Below, in pieces: positions 26,168-36,660 of a stretch of 64,000 nt of DNA (positions are counted from its first letter, which is position 1; each line of letters starts with the position of its first letter). A program made the position numbers and the translations under genes. The notes beneath the pieces are model-generated. The model saw nothing but the letters and a program-made list of their open reading frames with translations. It made no database searches and had not been told where the DNA came from. This DNA is from Rallus limicola (taxonomy: Eukaryota > Chordata > Aves > Gruiformes > Rallidae): assembly GCA_022605955.1 (NCBI GenBank), contig JAKCOZ010000003.1:53196179-53260178 (forward strand), in the 5' to 3' direction.

Positions 26168-29100
26168 AAAATTCCTGTTAGTATATAGTTGTTAGACAAT
26201 ATCTGTTACAACCCAAAGTACTTCAGAAAACACAATGGGTAAGAGAGGAAGCAGTAGGAGTAATAATGTAAAGGGTTACTTGTAGTCCTGTATTAAATCT
26301 GACATCTGATTTCCATTTCTGATTAATTCTTTTGAATTAAAGCTGTAGATATTAAAGGAAAATGTTTTACTGTGCTTTCATTGTATGTACTTTTGTACAA
26401 TGCTTCCTCATCTGTTCTCATTTCACTTGTCACTCAAGGAGGGATACTGTTTTGCTCACTCTGGAGTTGGGTATTGTGAGCCCTTGTCTTGTTGGTCCAG
26501 CCCAGCTCTGCTTGTATAAATCTTCATTTGGAACTCTGGTTTTCTCTGTACAGCTGTTGTATCTTTGCCTTTCAGTTGTAGGAAAAGCACATAAAAGTAC
26601 ATGCTTATATAAAATATTCTTGTTTTATGCTGGGTGAATGAGACATGGAAAGAGAAGTGTAAGTCTGTTTCTGGCAGCAACCCGCTTCTTATTATTTCTT
26701 TCAAATAAATTTACAGAACGTAACCAAAGAAATCTAATACACCATAGCATGGTGTTCTGTGGTAAAGACTTGGATGAAAAGAACTGATGGATGGTATTAG
26801 CTCCTCCAAACACATACATATAAAACTCAGTAGTACTTTTTCACCCTTAGCAGTTTTCTGTCCTCAGTCTTGCACATTCTATTTGTCCCAGGCCTGTTAT
26901 AACAACAGTCTGTATCTGTTGTTATACAACCAGAAAAACCCCTTAGCATTTAAAAAATCTTCTTCTCTGTCCATCCTGATTGACAATGCAATATTTTATA
27001 TTTTACAGTAAGCACTCCTCCTCTAGCTCTCTAACTCACTCCCCTTTTTCTTCTTTCACACTTGTACTTGCCAGTACTGTGTGCTCTGTGTTTGGAACAA
27101 CATGTCTATGCTGATTTGCCAGGCATCCTAATTCTTCATTCAGAACAGTTACATTATCTTCCTTAAAGTATATTTTTTTACAGCAATCACTTGCAATCTA
27201 AAAATTTTAGTGTCTTGTAGCCACTGGAGATAACAACGATGGAAAAGTGCATCTGTTCCACAAAGCACCATGTAAATTGTTTTGTGGAATATGTGTGTAA
27301 GTGATTGTAGTCCCTTTTGCAAAGACTTGAAGCCAAAAATACTGACTAGGTATATTACAAAGCTAAGTACAAAGCTCACTTGGAAGTGCTTCTGGTAATC
27401 TTTTGTTAAAAGCAAAATTACAAAAAGTAAATTGGAGAACTGTGCAAATGTAAATCATTCACTACTACCTGTGAGGAGTGGTATGAAACTGATGGATTTG
27501 AAATCTTGTGTAGACAAATTGCTTCCCTGAGATCACACAGAAATGCTGAATAGTCTTGGGTTTTCTTTTGGCTTTAGTTCAGTGGGTCATATTTTAAAAA
27601 CAAAGCAGTTAAATTATTCTCATTATCATAATACATACGTAGCTGGTTCATTGCAAATTTTTAACATTGCACATACAGACTTTGGTTTCAAGGGCACATC
27701 AAAGTCTGCCAGCTAGCAGTGAAATATTTAGCTTTGAAGAACTAGACTTTTAAGAGGATTTCTATGGGTCACAGAGTTGTTTAACCTCAACCGGTGTACC
27801 TAGGAAAGCCTTGTGCATAGGTTGCTCCAGACCATAGCACATAACCCTCCCTTCCCATCGGCTGAGGCACTTTCATTCCTCTTCCTGTTGTGTAAGAGGT
27901 ATTCCATATGGAGTCAATAAATATGAGGTATAGGTGTTTCAGGAGGCGTGCTTATGAGACTTAGGTGCATTACAAAGATCCCTCTAGACGTGGATGAGAT
28001 CACTCTTATGAAGAAGTGTATGAGCAGGCACACATGAAGTATTCAGGAGGATATGAAGTGTCTCTGTAGGAAGAATAAATATTATGAAACTTCTGATGAC
28101 ACTTTTGCACGTTAGAGCAGCTGTTCTGGTCAGACAAGAGGTTCTTTTTAGCCAAATGGGGTGTCAGATAGGGAAGTTTCTAGCAGATTTTGTAGGAAAA
28201 ATCATGAAAGTGTTAACTCCTGTACAACAGTGGATTGAGCTAGTTAAAATGAAGTGGCTACCTATCTACTCTGAACATGACCAGCAGAAAGGCATGTGCA
28301 GGAGCTCAAGAGGCTAAGCAGTCCAGCACACTAACATAAACTAGAGTAGATTTAAATTTTTTAGCATCAGTGGTGATTTAAGCAATGGGTTCCACTCTAT
28401 GGTTAGTAGGTCAACATTTGTGGGTTCTATTTAACTTGCCAGAATTTCCTTTCTTTTGTTTTCTGTTTCCTTTTTTAGACACAGCTTCTTTTACCTCTAA
28501 TACCATCCTTTTGCTTATTGCAACTGTTGAAAGCTTTTTTTGTTTCTTTTAGTCTTCTGTAGCAGTATAAATATACTCTGAGCCTCTAATTATGGTATTT
28601 TTTTCTATGCCACCTGCAAGCATTTTACCTTTTTAGCTGCACAGTTAATTTTCTTTAAGTTACTCATTTTAGTTAGTTTCCCTTTTTAAAACTTAATGCT
28701 ATGTGATGGACTTTTGGCTTTTTCTCTTCTCCAGAGATACTGAATTTGCACATGCTTTGGTCACTGTTACAGACAGCTTGTGTGTTGGTCATGTACTCAG
28801 CAATCAAAATTACCTCTCTCTACCGCATCTTTTAAACAAAAGCCAGATTTTTGTCATGTCTGAAAAGGCAATCTGAGCATCACAGCCTAATGAAACTTTC
28901 GCAGTGTGAACATGCGGAACTCCAGTCTCCGATTATTACTTCATTTCTTGTCCATGCAGATTTGGGATAGATGAATGAACCATTTCATGTGGATACAACA
29001 AATTAGGTAACTTTAGTTTAAATTCATACCTCCACCACTCACCCTCTTGCAGTAGTACTTGCTTAATCCTGTAAAAGACTTTGGAAAATGGAGACTGGTG

Positions 29101-29282
29101 GGGACACTGACATGACTGTGCAGCCTTTGATTAGATATGTCTTGTTACATTGTTTTTTCACCTGATAGAATTGTTCAGTAAACTAACAAATGATTTTAAA
29201 ATATTTTTATCCATTTAATTCTCCAAATACAGCCTTGTAATGTGACTAGCTAATTTTGTGTTTGTTTACAAAACAAATATTA

Positions 29283-29358
29283 TTATGATGAAATACAATG
29301 AAAAATATATTTTGGAATATAATTATATTATGAAATATAATGAAAAATAATATTTTCA
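29283..29358 (+). repeat. AT-rich imperfect tandem duplication
   Basis: The phrase 'atgaaatacaatgaaaaata' recurs about 46 bases downstream as 'atgaaatataatgaaaaata', within an otherwise A/T-only stretch. It is probably slippage-derived low-complexity DNA. Confidence 0.65.
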
Positions 29359-31113
29359 ATTTTTTCATGCTGAGTAATAGAAATCACTCTCTATCCATGT
29401 ATCACAATACCTAAGTTTTCCTGTACATCTTACGTTCATGTGTATTGGGAACTGACTAGATGAGATACAGTAATAGAACAAATAAAAGCTTTCAGCAGGG
29501 CCTGGTTACTCAGCTTACGTATATCAATTTAGCGACATCAATTCCATGCTGCTATGCTAATTTACACCAGCTGAGTTTCTGGGCACCAATCCTTTTATTG
29601 TGTCTTGACTTTTCTAGCACGTAGGTTAAGCAACATTTGATAACCATATGCTCAGTGTATTGTGCCAGTAGAATAGGACTTAGAAGGTGGAGTGTGGGAA
29701 GAGTGGGAATAATTGCAAACGTATATTGTTAGATTTTATTGACTTCAGAATGTGGCATAAATACGATGTCAGCTTCTCTATAAAACAAGGCCCCCATGTG
29801 GATTCAAAACATACAGTGAGATCCTGTAAAATAGTAGTAAAGAAGTCTTAAAATTATGTGGATTTAATTGATTGTCTTTTCTTCTAGCATTGTATCTTAA
29901 AAATTCAGCAATCCCAAAGTAAATATATAAAAATACAGAGCCAGTATGTAAATGCACATCCAATGTGTAAGACATCTGAAACATGTTTAACTTTTTATAT
30001 TTTGCTTCGGCATACATGAACAGTCAGAAAACTTTTCACCATTTATGCAAGAGGGGAAGACAAAAGCCTCTTTTGTGCTGGCATGATTTGAGAGAGTTGT
30101 AAAACAGTTACTGCTGATTATGTGATTCCGAAAAGACTAGCTAGGTGAGTGTTCAGAGAATTTCAGCTTCCTTCAGATGTTTTGTTGATTAGTGCACATC
30201 CTCTTAAGAAACCTGGTAGATGATGGTCATTGGTAACTAAAGCAGTTGGAGAGCTGAGAGCATTCCAGTGGAAAACTCAACTGTGTAAACATTATTGGGC
30301 ATCTGATGGTCTATTTTCATGTAGTTGTTTCATCTCTTGCATGTAAAAAAGGGTTCCTAAGCCTAAGAAGACTTAGTTGTTTTAGAACTGAATGGCATCT
30401 TCTGAGTTAAAGGGAGGAGTTATACTAAAATGGAAAATATGTGTCTGCAAATTTCTTTCTAGAAGTTTCAAAGCTGGAGAGCTCAATTGCAAAGTTCGAA
30501 GCTTTAGCAAACACCATTGTAGGGTGAAGTTGGAATGAGGAAGTGTAGTAACATACAACAGAGTGTCCCTTGGGTTGTGGAAAATCACTTCTGTGATAAC
30601 TTCTGGTTTAGTTAATTATTACTTGCAAGCCAATTAATGTTATTTTTCTGTATCTGATTAGAGACAAGTCATCTAGAAAATCTTTTTTTTCTCTGTAGGT
30701 AAGAATAAAAAAGCTGGTTTTCATGGGAATATAAGCCATTATCACAGCCTCCCATTTCAAAAGTCACTGCTGAATGATCACTTTAATTTCATCCCTCTTT
30801 TAGGGCCTGTTAATGCAGACACTCTGAACTGTTCCTTAGCAGTGGAAAACAATGACAGCATGTTGCTCATTTTGTTATATTTTGATTACACACCTGGAAC
30901 TAGGAAAAAACATAAATTAATCAACATTGGGCATCCAAACAAATGATTTAACTGCAAAATTTGTTTCACTACATCAACTGATGCTGTTTTACTGCTGAAA
31001 TAGAAATTCTATTTTGGCATCTGCAGCCACTGAAATATAGCTTAAAGTCATTGTGTTTTTCTTGGCTAGAGGCTACCTCAGTAAGCAATGTCATATTTGC
31101 CCACAAACGCACA

Positions 31114-33002
31114 ATCATAGAATCATTTAGGTTAAAAAAGACCTTTAAGGTCATCATGTACAATGGTTAACTAGCACTGCCAAGTCTACCACTAAACCAT
31201 GTCCCTAAGCACCACATCTAATGTCTTTTGAATACCTCCAGAGACAGTGGCTGCAGCAGTTCCTTGGGCAGCCTGTTCCAATGCTTGACAACTGTTTCAG
31301 AGATGAAATTTTTTCCTAATATCCATGCTAAACCTCCCCTGGTACAACTGAGGCCATTTCCTTATGTCCGGTAACTTTTTACTTTGGAGAAGAGACCAAC
31401 ATCCACCTGGCTACAACCTCCTTTCAGGTAGACTTGTGCTGTAGACCCCTCACCAGCTTCATTGCCTTTCTCTGGACACACTTCAGCACCTCAGTGTCCT
31501 TCTTGTAGTGAGGACCCCAAAACTAAACACTGGACTTGAGGTGCAGCCCCACCAGTGCTGAGTAAATGGGAACAATCACTTCCCTAATTCTGCTGATGAC
31601 ACTATTCATGATACAAGCCAGGATGCTGTTGGCCTTCTTGGACACCTGGGCCACTGACAGCTTGTATTCAGCTGGCAGTTGGCCAATACCCCCAGGCAGC
31701 TTTCCAGCTACTCCTCCCTAAGCCTGTAGCGCTGCCTGGGGTTGTTGTGACCCAAGTTCAGGACCTGTTACTGAGCTGTGTTGAACCTCTCTCAGTTGGC
31801 CTCAGCCCATCAATCCAGCCTGTTCAGACCCCACTGTAGAGCCTTCCTACCCTCAAGCAGATCTCCTCAAGGAGAATGGGAGATGATGTCAAAGGCTGTA
31901 ATAAAGTCCAGCTAAACAACATCCACAACCTTTCCCTCACCCACTAAGTAGATAGAAGATCAGGTTAGTCAAGCAGGACCTGCCTTTCATAAACCTTTCA
32001 TGCTGGCTTGACTTAATCACCTGCTTGTCATATACTTGCTGTGTGATGGCACTTATGGTGCTCTCCTCCATAACTTTCTGTGGTGTGAGTTCAGACTGAC
32101 AGGTCTATAGTTCTCCAGATCCCTTCTTGACGGTTGACATCTCATTTACTAACTTCCAGTCAACTACAACCTCCTGGTTAGCCAGAACTGCTGATAAATG
32201 ATAGAAGGTAGCATGATGAACAAACTGCCAGCTCTCTCAGTCCTCTTGGGTGGATTCCATCCAGTCCTATAGACTTTTGTATGTCTAAGTGGTATAGCAG
32301 GTCACTAACCATTTCCCCTTGTGGCTTCATTCTTTTCCCCTTCCCTGTCTTCCAGCTCAGGGTACTGAGTATCCTGAGAACTACTGGTCTTACTAGTAAA
32401 GACTGAGGCAAAGAAGGTATTAAGTACCTCATCCTTTGTAACTGTGTTTTTCCCACATCCAGTAAATGGAGATTCTTCTTTGCCCTCCTTTTGTTGCTAA
32501 TGTATTTATAGAAACTTCTGTTTATTGTCTTGTACAGCAGTAACCAGCTTAAGTTGTAGCTGGGCTTGGCCCTTCTCATTTTCTGCCTGCATAGCCTAAC
32601 GACATCTCTGTAGTCTTCCTGAATTGCCTTACCTTTCCTCCAAAGCCATAAACTCTTCTTCCTGAGTTCCTGACAGAGCTCTGTGTTCAGCCAAGCTAGG
32701 CTTCTTTCCCACCAGCCCATTTTTTGGTACATGGGGACAGCCTGTTCCTGCACCTCTAAGATTCCATTCTTGAGGGATGTCCAGCCTTCTGGATTACTCT
32801 GCCCGTCAGGACTGCCTCCCAAGGAAATCTGTTCTCCAGAAATGACACTCCTCCTTACTTCTCCAGGTATTGAAAACTGTAATGTCATGATTGCCATGCC
32901 CAAGATAGCCTCCAACCACCGCATCACGCACAAGGCCTTCTGTGTTCACAAACAACAGATTCAGTGAGGCACCTTCCCTATTTGGCTGTCTTCACTCTGG
33001 CC
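31114..33002 (-). mobile_element. CR1 LINE, 3' half of a near-full-length antisense element
   Basis: Read leftward this portion runs from the end of the endonuclease domain (NREGASLNLLFVNTEG near 32985) through the endonuclease-RT linker and RT start (SIGLDGIHPRGLREL near 32240) to the 3' tail, which begins on the plus strand at TCATAGAATCATTTAGG. A 251-codon minus-strand frame at 32178-32933 covers the linker and RT N-terminus but enters and leaves the true CR1 frame. The RT centre, including the GVPQGS and FADD boxes, is missing: sequence jumps near 31860 from the 'FDT..SH' region to the thumb region. The element continues beyond the retrovirus at 36347-37650, so the two pieces are one CR1 split by an insertion. 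Confidence 0.93.
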
Positions 33003-33385
33003 AGGCCAGAGTTACCCTCCTCAAGCAGCCAGCCCAGGTGAGCTGAGTTAGCCCAGGCAGTTTTCCACACCACCTGACATCACTTCCCCATGAAAAGGCC
33101 TGGTTGGGGAGGGGTGCTCCTGGGTGCCTCCAGGACAGTCTGAGTGTGGCTGGGGCACTGTGTTGGTCCTTTTGTCATGGAGCACTCTTGTTAATGTCAG
33201 GTTGGTAAGGTACTGCTGTGTTATCACTAGGTGCAAGTGTAATTTGCTGTAATTGTTCCCCTTTCATAGTACTTTTGTCAGTAAACTGTCCTTTTTCCAA
33301 CCCACAGAGGCTCAGTGTGTGTCTCCTCTGGGAGTGAGTAAGCAGTGTGTGGTGCTTGGCCACTGGTTGGGACTGAACTACCACA
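33003..33385 (+). repeat. 5' LTR of the endogenous retrovirus
   Basis: The right edge is set by the CA at 33384-33385 ('gaactaccaca'), eight bases before the primer binding site. The left edge is set by where CR1 similarity stops, near a TGG at about 33000-33003, giving about 380 bases. A variant polyadenylation signal AGTAAA lies at 33280-33285, followed by a T-rich and G/T-rich stretch as in an R-U5 region. No second copy of this LTR is seen in the window, so the boundary cannot be checked by LTR pairing. The left edge is uncertain by some tens of bases. Confidence 0.65.
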
Positions 33386-33393
33386 GTCCTTTT

Positions 33394-33411
33394 TGGCACC
33401 CAACGTGGAGC
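33394..33411 (+). other. Retroviral primer binding site, tRNA-Lys type
   Basis: The 18 bases TGGCACCCAACGTGGAGC closely match the complement of the 3' end of tRNA-Lys (the Lys1,2 type used by beta-like retroviruses), with apparent G-to-A changes. It sits just after the LTR, as expected for the minus-strand DNA primer site. The tRNA assignment rests on remembered PBS classes. Confidence 0.8.
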
Positions 33412-33495
33412 CTGAAGGGTTGGGATAACAGTAGATCTGACCAGATTGTATTAAGAAGCTGTGATGAAATGTTTATCATGTTATTTGAAGAGGTG

Positions 33496-33726
33496 ATGGT
33501 AACAATGATGTTTTGCCTGTTCACCTGGCTCTGGTATGTGAACCCACACCCACTTTATGTAATCCCTGCCCTGTTATTTATCACCTGGGGGAGGGAAGTC
33601 AGGTTCCTAATTCTGTTACAGTGTGTGATATGGATTATTACAAGGTATCATCTGTGTTTGTCAGCCTTGGAGGGTATCTGTATGTGGCATTTCTGTCATT
33701 TCCAACTATTGGGCTACATATCTTAG
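33496..33726 (+). CDS. Retroviral leader ORF, small hydrophobic protein
   Basis: A 76-codon open frame between the primer binding site and gag. It starts at ATG 33496 and ends at TAG 33724-33726. The open frame extends upstream into the LTR, but this ATG is the first after the PBS that leads directly into the hydrophobic part. The predicted product has about three hydrophobic stretches (residues about 5-16, 20-31 and 37-52), rich in W, F, L and I, then a Cys/His-rich end (CMWHFCHF), and no signal-peptide-like charged start. It looks like a small membrane protein. It has no stop, although gag and pol of the same element are broken. Whether it is translated, or is simply a conserved leader RNA, is unknown. 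I do not know a function. Confidence 0.35.
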   Translation: MVTMMFCLFTWLWYVNPHPLYVIPALLFITWGREVRFLILLQCVIWIITRYHLCLSALEGICMWHFCHFQLLGYIS

Positions 33727-33970
33727 CTTCAATTAATAATTACACTAAATTTATGGGGAAGACGGGGGGTGCTTCCTCCTCCCCTTTCTCCTTCAGGCTT
33801 GTAACAACAGCCTTTGAAAACTGACTATCCCATGGATGCTCGGACCAGTATGTATCTGTTGCTTATTCTCCTGATTTCAAGTCTTTAAGTGTTACAAAAA
33901 ATTGTTCTAAGAATATTGCCAGATTTTCCCTGGGGCTGGAGGGTCAGGGTGACATGATACATGGGATGGT

Positions 33971-34282
33971 ATGAGCAAATATCCAGACAATAAAAACAAA
34001 TCCACAGATGCTGTGGATGCCCAACCCTCAGAAACTGACACTGTAGCTGAGCCAGAAAGAACTCTTAAAACAGGCACTGTAGCTACTCAGAAGTCAGAGA
34101 TTGCAGCTTCTCCAACCCCCACAAGCACTACAGCTACTCAAACCTCAGAGACTGCAGCTCCTCCAGTCCCCACAATAAACACTGCAGCCACACAGATCTC
34201 ACAGGTCAGCCCCATACTTGAACCAGAAAGCCAACCAGTACCAATATCAGTTGCCCCTATACGGAAAAAAAAAAAAATATGA
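33971..34282 (+). pseudogene. gag: Retroviral gag N-terminal region, P/T/A-rich, broken
   Basis: An open frame of 103 codons beginning MSKYPDNKNKSTDAV. The middle (residues about 36-80) is made of an imperfect repeat of 17-18 residues with a core like TATQTSETAAPPVPT. At DNA level the units are 34076-34126, 34127-34180 and a partial third. The frame ends just after an A13 run at 34265-34277. The gag-like reading continues in another frame beyond the run, so the run is either a mutational frameshift or a slippage point. It is predicted to be hydrophilic and disordered, like the N-terminal part of an unusual Gag. Assignment to gag is by position and by the downstream pieces. Confidence 0.55.
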
Positions 34283-34890
34283 AGAAATCAGTCCATATCC
34301 ATATCATGAAAGACAATGATAAACCAGGACCATCACAAGAACCTGAAGAAGAGGTGATACCAGAGATTATAACCTGATCCTTGTCCTTGAGTGAGCTGAG
34401 AGAGATGAGAAAAGATTTCAGCTGCCTCCCTGGGGAGCACATCATCATCTGGCTGCTCTGATGCTGGAACAATGGGGCTAGCAGCTGGAATTAGAAGGTG
34501 TTAGACAGCTGGGATCCCTGTTCAGAGAAGGAGGCATTGACAAGGCGATTGGAAAGAAGTCCCAAGCCCCCAGCTTCTGAAGGTGACTTCTATCAAGCCT
34601 AAGGGGAAGGTACACATTCATTGAGGGTGTTGTTTGTCAGCCAGGCAAGTGGACAACCATGGAGCAGGGTATCCAGTACTTGAGGGGGAGTTAGCCATGC
34701 AAAAGGTGGTTTACTACGATCCTGACAATTTACAGCTGTCCACTGATCCTGGTGAAGTGCAGTGTTCCTGGACACTGGGTACCAATTGCTACCCAGTGTT
34801 CCTAGACCTGGGTACCAATTGCTACTATGATGGTGCAATACAGCACCAACAGAGACTCCCTGACTCCCATTCAGAAACTGATTCATTAAC
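34278..34890 (+). pseudogene. gag: Retroviral gag remnant, several stops
   Basis: After the A13 run the reading continues with an acidic P/E-rich stretch (about 34278-34375), a stop, then a piece with SELREMRKDFSCLPGEH (34387-34440). A later open frame (34634-34915) contains YYDPDNLQLSTDPGEVQC. These pieces lie in different frames and are separated by stops. A 32-33 base direct duplication (34760-34792 and 34794-34825) lies inside the last piece. Capsid, nucleocapsid zinc knuckles and protease are not seen between here and RT, so a large internal deletion joins gag to RT near 34860-34905. Confidence 0.6.
34760..34825 (+). repeat. 32-33 base direct duplication inside gag remnant
   Basis: Two adjacent copies of 'cagtgttcctggacactgg...attgctac' (33 and 32 bases), separated by one base and differing by a few changes. 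They arose after or during retroviral decay. Confidence 0.85.
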
Positions 34891-34904
34891 TGGAGAGTCA
34901 GAGA

Positions 34905-35490
34905 GTGATTGGTAGAACCCGCTCACCCTTCAGCAGTCCGATATGGCCAGTGCAGAAGTCCAATGGAGAGTGTAGGCAGGCAGTGGACTATCATGGGAAT
35001 GAAGTCATGCTGCTATGCCACCTAGGAGTGCTGCAGTATGAACTCCAGTATGAACTAGAGTCAAAAGCAGCCAAGTGGTACACCACAAATGACATTGCAA
35101 GTGCTTCTCAATTCCTTTGGTGGCAGAGTGCAGGCCACAGTTTGCTTTCACTTGGAAGGGAATCCCGTACACCTGGAATCGACTGCCCCAGGGGTAGAAA
35201 CACAGCCCCGTCTGCCATGGACTGATCCAGACTGCATTAGAAAAGGGTGAAGCCTCAGAGCACTTGCAGTATATTGATGATACCATTGTATGAGATGACG
35301 TAACAGAAGAAGTTTTTGAGAAAGGGAAGAAGATAATCCAAATTCTGGTAAAAGCTGATTGTACTATCAAACAAAGTAACGTCAAGGGACCTGCTCACGA
35401 AATCCAGTTTTTAGGAATAAAATGGCAGGATGGGCGTGGTCAGATTCCAATGGATGTTATCAATAAAACAAGAAACTATCTCTCCACAGA
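34905..35490 (+). pseudogene. pol: Retroviral reverse transcriptase fragment with YIDD box
   Basis: The RT start is visible in the open frame 34905-35225 with SPIWPVQKSNGE and a VDY element. This is followed by AKWYTTNDIASA, corresponding to the first catalytic Asp region. A frameshift precedes the catalytic YIDD box at 35270-35281 (EHLQYIDD), and a TGA stop follows a few codons later at about 35291. The next part, KGPAHEIQFLGIKWQDG, is the usual retroviral RT segment after the palm. RT normally makes DNA from viral RNA; here frameshift and stop exclude a functional enzyme. No protease or dUTPase reading is seen upstream. Confidence 0.85.
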
Positions 35491-36346
35491 CCAACAAAAG
35501 GGACACCCAAGCTTTCTTAGATGTTGTGGGTTTCTGGCGAATTTATATCCCAAACTACAATTGTCATTGCGAGCTCTCTTTACCATGTAACCTGGAAGAA
35601 TGATTTCCAGTGGGGCCTTGAGCAGCCACAAGTCTTTGAACAGATCAAACACAAGATAGCCCATGCAGTAGCCCTTGGGCCCATCCAGACAGGGCCAGGT
35701 GAAAAGAATGTGCTTTACACCGCAGCTGGGGAGAATGGCCCTACCTGGAGTCTCTGGCAGAAGACACCAGGGAAGACTTGAGTCTGACTGCTGGGGCTTT
35801 GGAGTTGGGGCTACAGAGGATCTGAGGCCCGTTACACTCCAACAGAAAAGGAGATAATGGCAGCAAATGAAGGGGTTTGAGCCGCTTCAGAAGTGATTTG
35901 GACTGAAGCCCAGCTCCTTCTGGCACCTTGACTGCCAGTGCTGGCCTGGATGTTCAAAGGGAAGGCCCCTTCCACACACCATGTCACCAATACTACATGG
36001 AGCAAATGGATCACATTTATGCAGTGGGCTCGAATAGGAAACCCCAATCGCCCAGGAATCCTGGAAGTGATCACAGACTGGCCAGAAGGCAAAGGTTTCG
36101 GAATATCACCAGAGGAGGAGGTGAGGCATGCTGAAGAGGCCCTCACTGTATAGTCAGCTGCCAGAAAATGAGAAAAAAATATGCCCATGTCACCATGGGT
36201 CCTGTTGCATTGTTGGAAAATATTGGAGGTGGAAGGCTGCTGTATGGAGCCCCACATGACAAGTTGCAGTAGCTGCCAAAGGAGAAGGCAAATCCAGCCA
36301 TTTTGCAGAGGTAAATCCAGCCATTTTGTAGAGGTAAATGTCATCC
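35491..36346 (+). pseudogene. pol: RT connection and partial RNase H, degraded
   Basis: The reading follows RT through several frames. The piece TQAFLDVVGFW lies near 35505-35535 and AVALGPIQTGPGEKNVLYTAAGENG at 35663-35740 (connection domain). The segments near 35938-36120 include GKAPSTHHV and WPEGKGFG, and about 36181-36345 shows the weakened RNase H start. Stops and frame changes occur throughout. Two near-identical 23-base copies lie at 36290-36335. The provirus ends at about 36346, where CR1 resumes. The catalytic part of RNase H, integrase and env are lost. Confidence 0.7.
36290..36335 (+). repeat. 23-base tandem duplication at the provirus 3' break
   Basis: Two copies of a 23-base unit starting 'aaatccagccattttg' differ at one position (GCAGAG versus GTAGAG). 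They lie about ten bases from the junction with CR1. Confidence 0.88.
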
Positions 36347-36660
36347 AGCTGATACCTGCTTTCTCAACCTTTTCCCCTGATTGTCACCAATAAACATTTA
36401 ACACTATCATCATCTTTAAGCTCTAGACGATCAAAACACTCCTTAACAGGACAACCCCACCATCTCTCCTTCCTTGCCTATCCCTTCTGACAAGTTTGTA
36501 GCCATCCATTGAAGAACTCGAGTTGTGCAAGTCATCCCATTGTGTTTTCATGATGGCAACTAGCTCATAGTTCTCTTGGGGCACAATGTCTTCCAGCTCC
36601 TTCTGTGTGTTGCCCATTATGTGTGCATAGGCTCTTGTTCTCACCCCACCTTTTGTGGGG
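36347..36660 (-). mobile_element. CR1 LINE ORF2 start, endonuclease N-terminus (antisense)
   Basis: Minus-strand reading gives the beginning of CR1 ORF2. An open frame of 73 codons (36423-36644) contains AYAHIMGNTQKELEDIV and DGYKLVRRDRQGRRDGGV. These are the typical start and first block of the CR1 apurinic-like endonuclease, with N, E and T residues of the early catalytic block recognisable in NYELVAIMKTQWDD. The canonical 'ITE(T)' is here 'IMKT', so the catalytic Glu appears substituted. The reading goes on to 'KCLLVTIRGKG' and stops at the junction with the retrovirus. It continues the same CR1 element as 31114-33002. Confidence 0.88.

Larger units (their letters stand above)
11518..31113. 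other. Long gene-poor interval
   Basis: About 19.6 kb of AT-rich sequence without a recognisable interspersed repeat. It holds one well-formed minus-strand exon candidate (14773-14886), a T23 tract (19823-19845), an A15 tract (25887-25901), a 17-base tandem duplication (26134-26167) and an AT-rich imperfect duplication (29283-29358). Open frames here are short, mostly begin at arbitrary ATGs and lack paired splice sites. It may be intron of the minus-strand gene or intergenic. Confidence 0.5.
33003..36346 (+). mobile_element. Endogenous retrovirus, 5' LTR to RNase H, inserted in CR1
   Basis: A broken sense-strand provirus. Order: 5' LTR (33003-33385), primer binding site (33394-33411), hydrophobic leader ORF (33496-33726), gag remnants (33971-34890), RT with a YIDD box (35270-35281), RT connection and partial RNase H to about 36346. 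Protease, most of gag, integrase, env and the 3' LTR are not seen. The flanks on both sides are parts of one antisense CR1, and roughly 70 codons of that CR1 endonuclease are absent at the insertion. Loss of the provirus 3' half and adjoining CR1 by one deletion would explain this. The leader and gag type resemble a retrovirus family I know as widespread in birds. PBS and RT features do not let me place it firmly in the ERVK-like or ERVL-like class. Stops and frameshifts make gag and pol non-functional. Confidence 0.9.

Noticed and set aside
33253..33495. Upstream extension of the leader ORF into the LTR and across the primer binding site
   Set aside because: The extra codons come from LTR R-U5 and PBS sequence. 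A start inside the LTR is unlikely to define a protein, so ATG 33496 was preferred.
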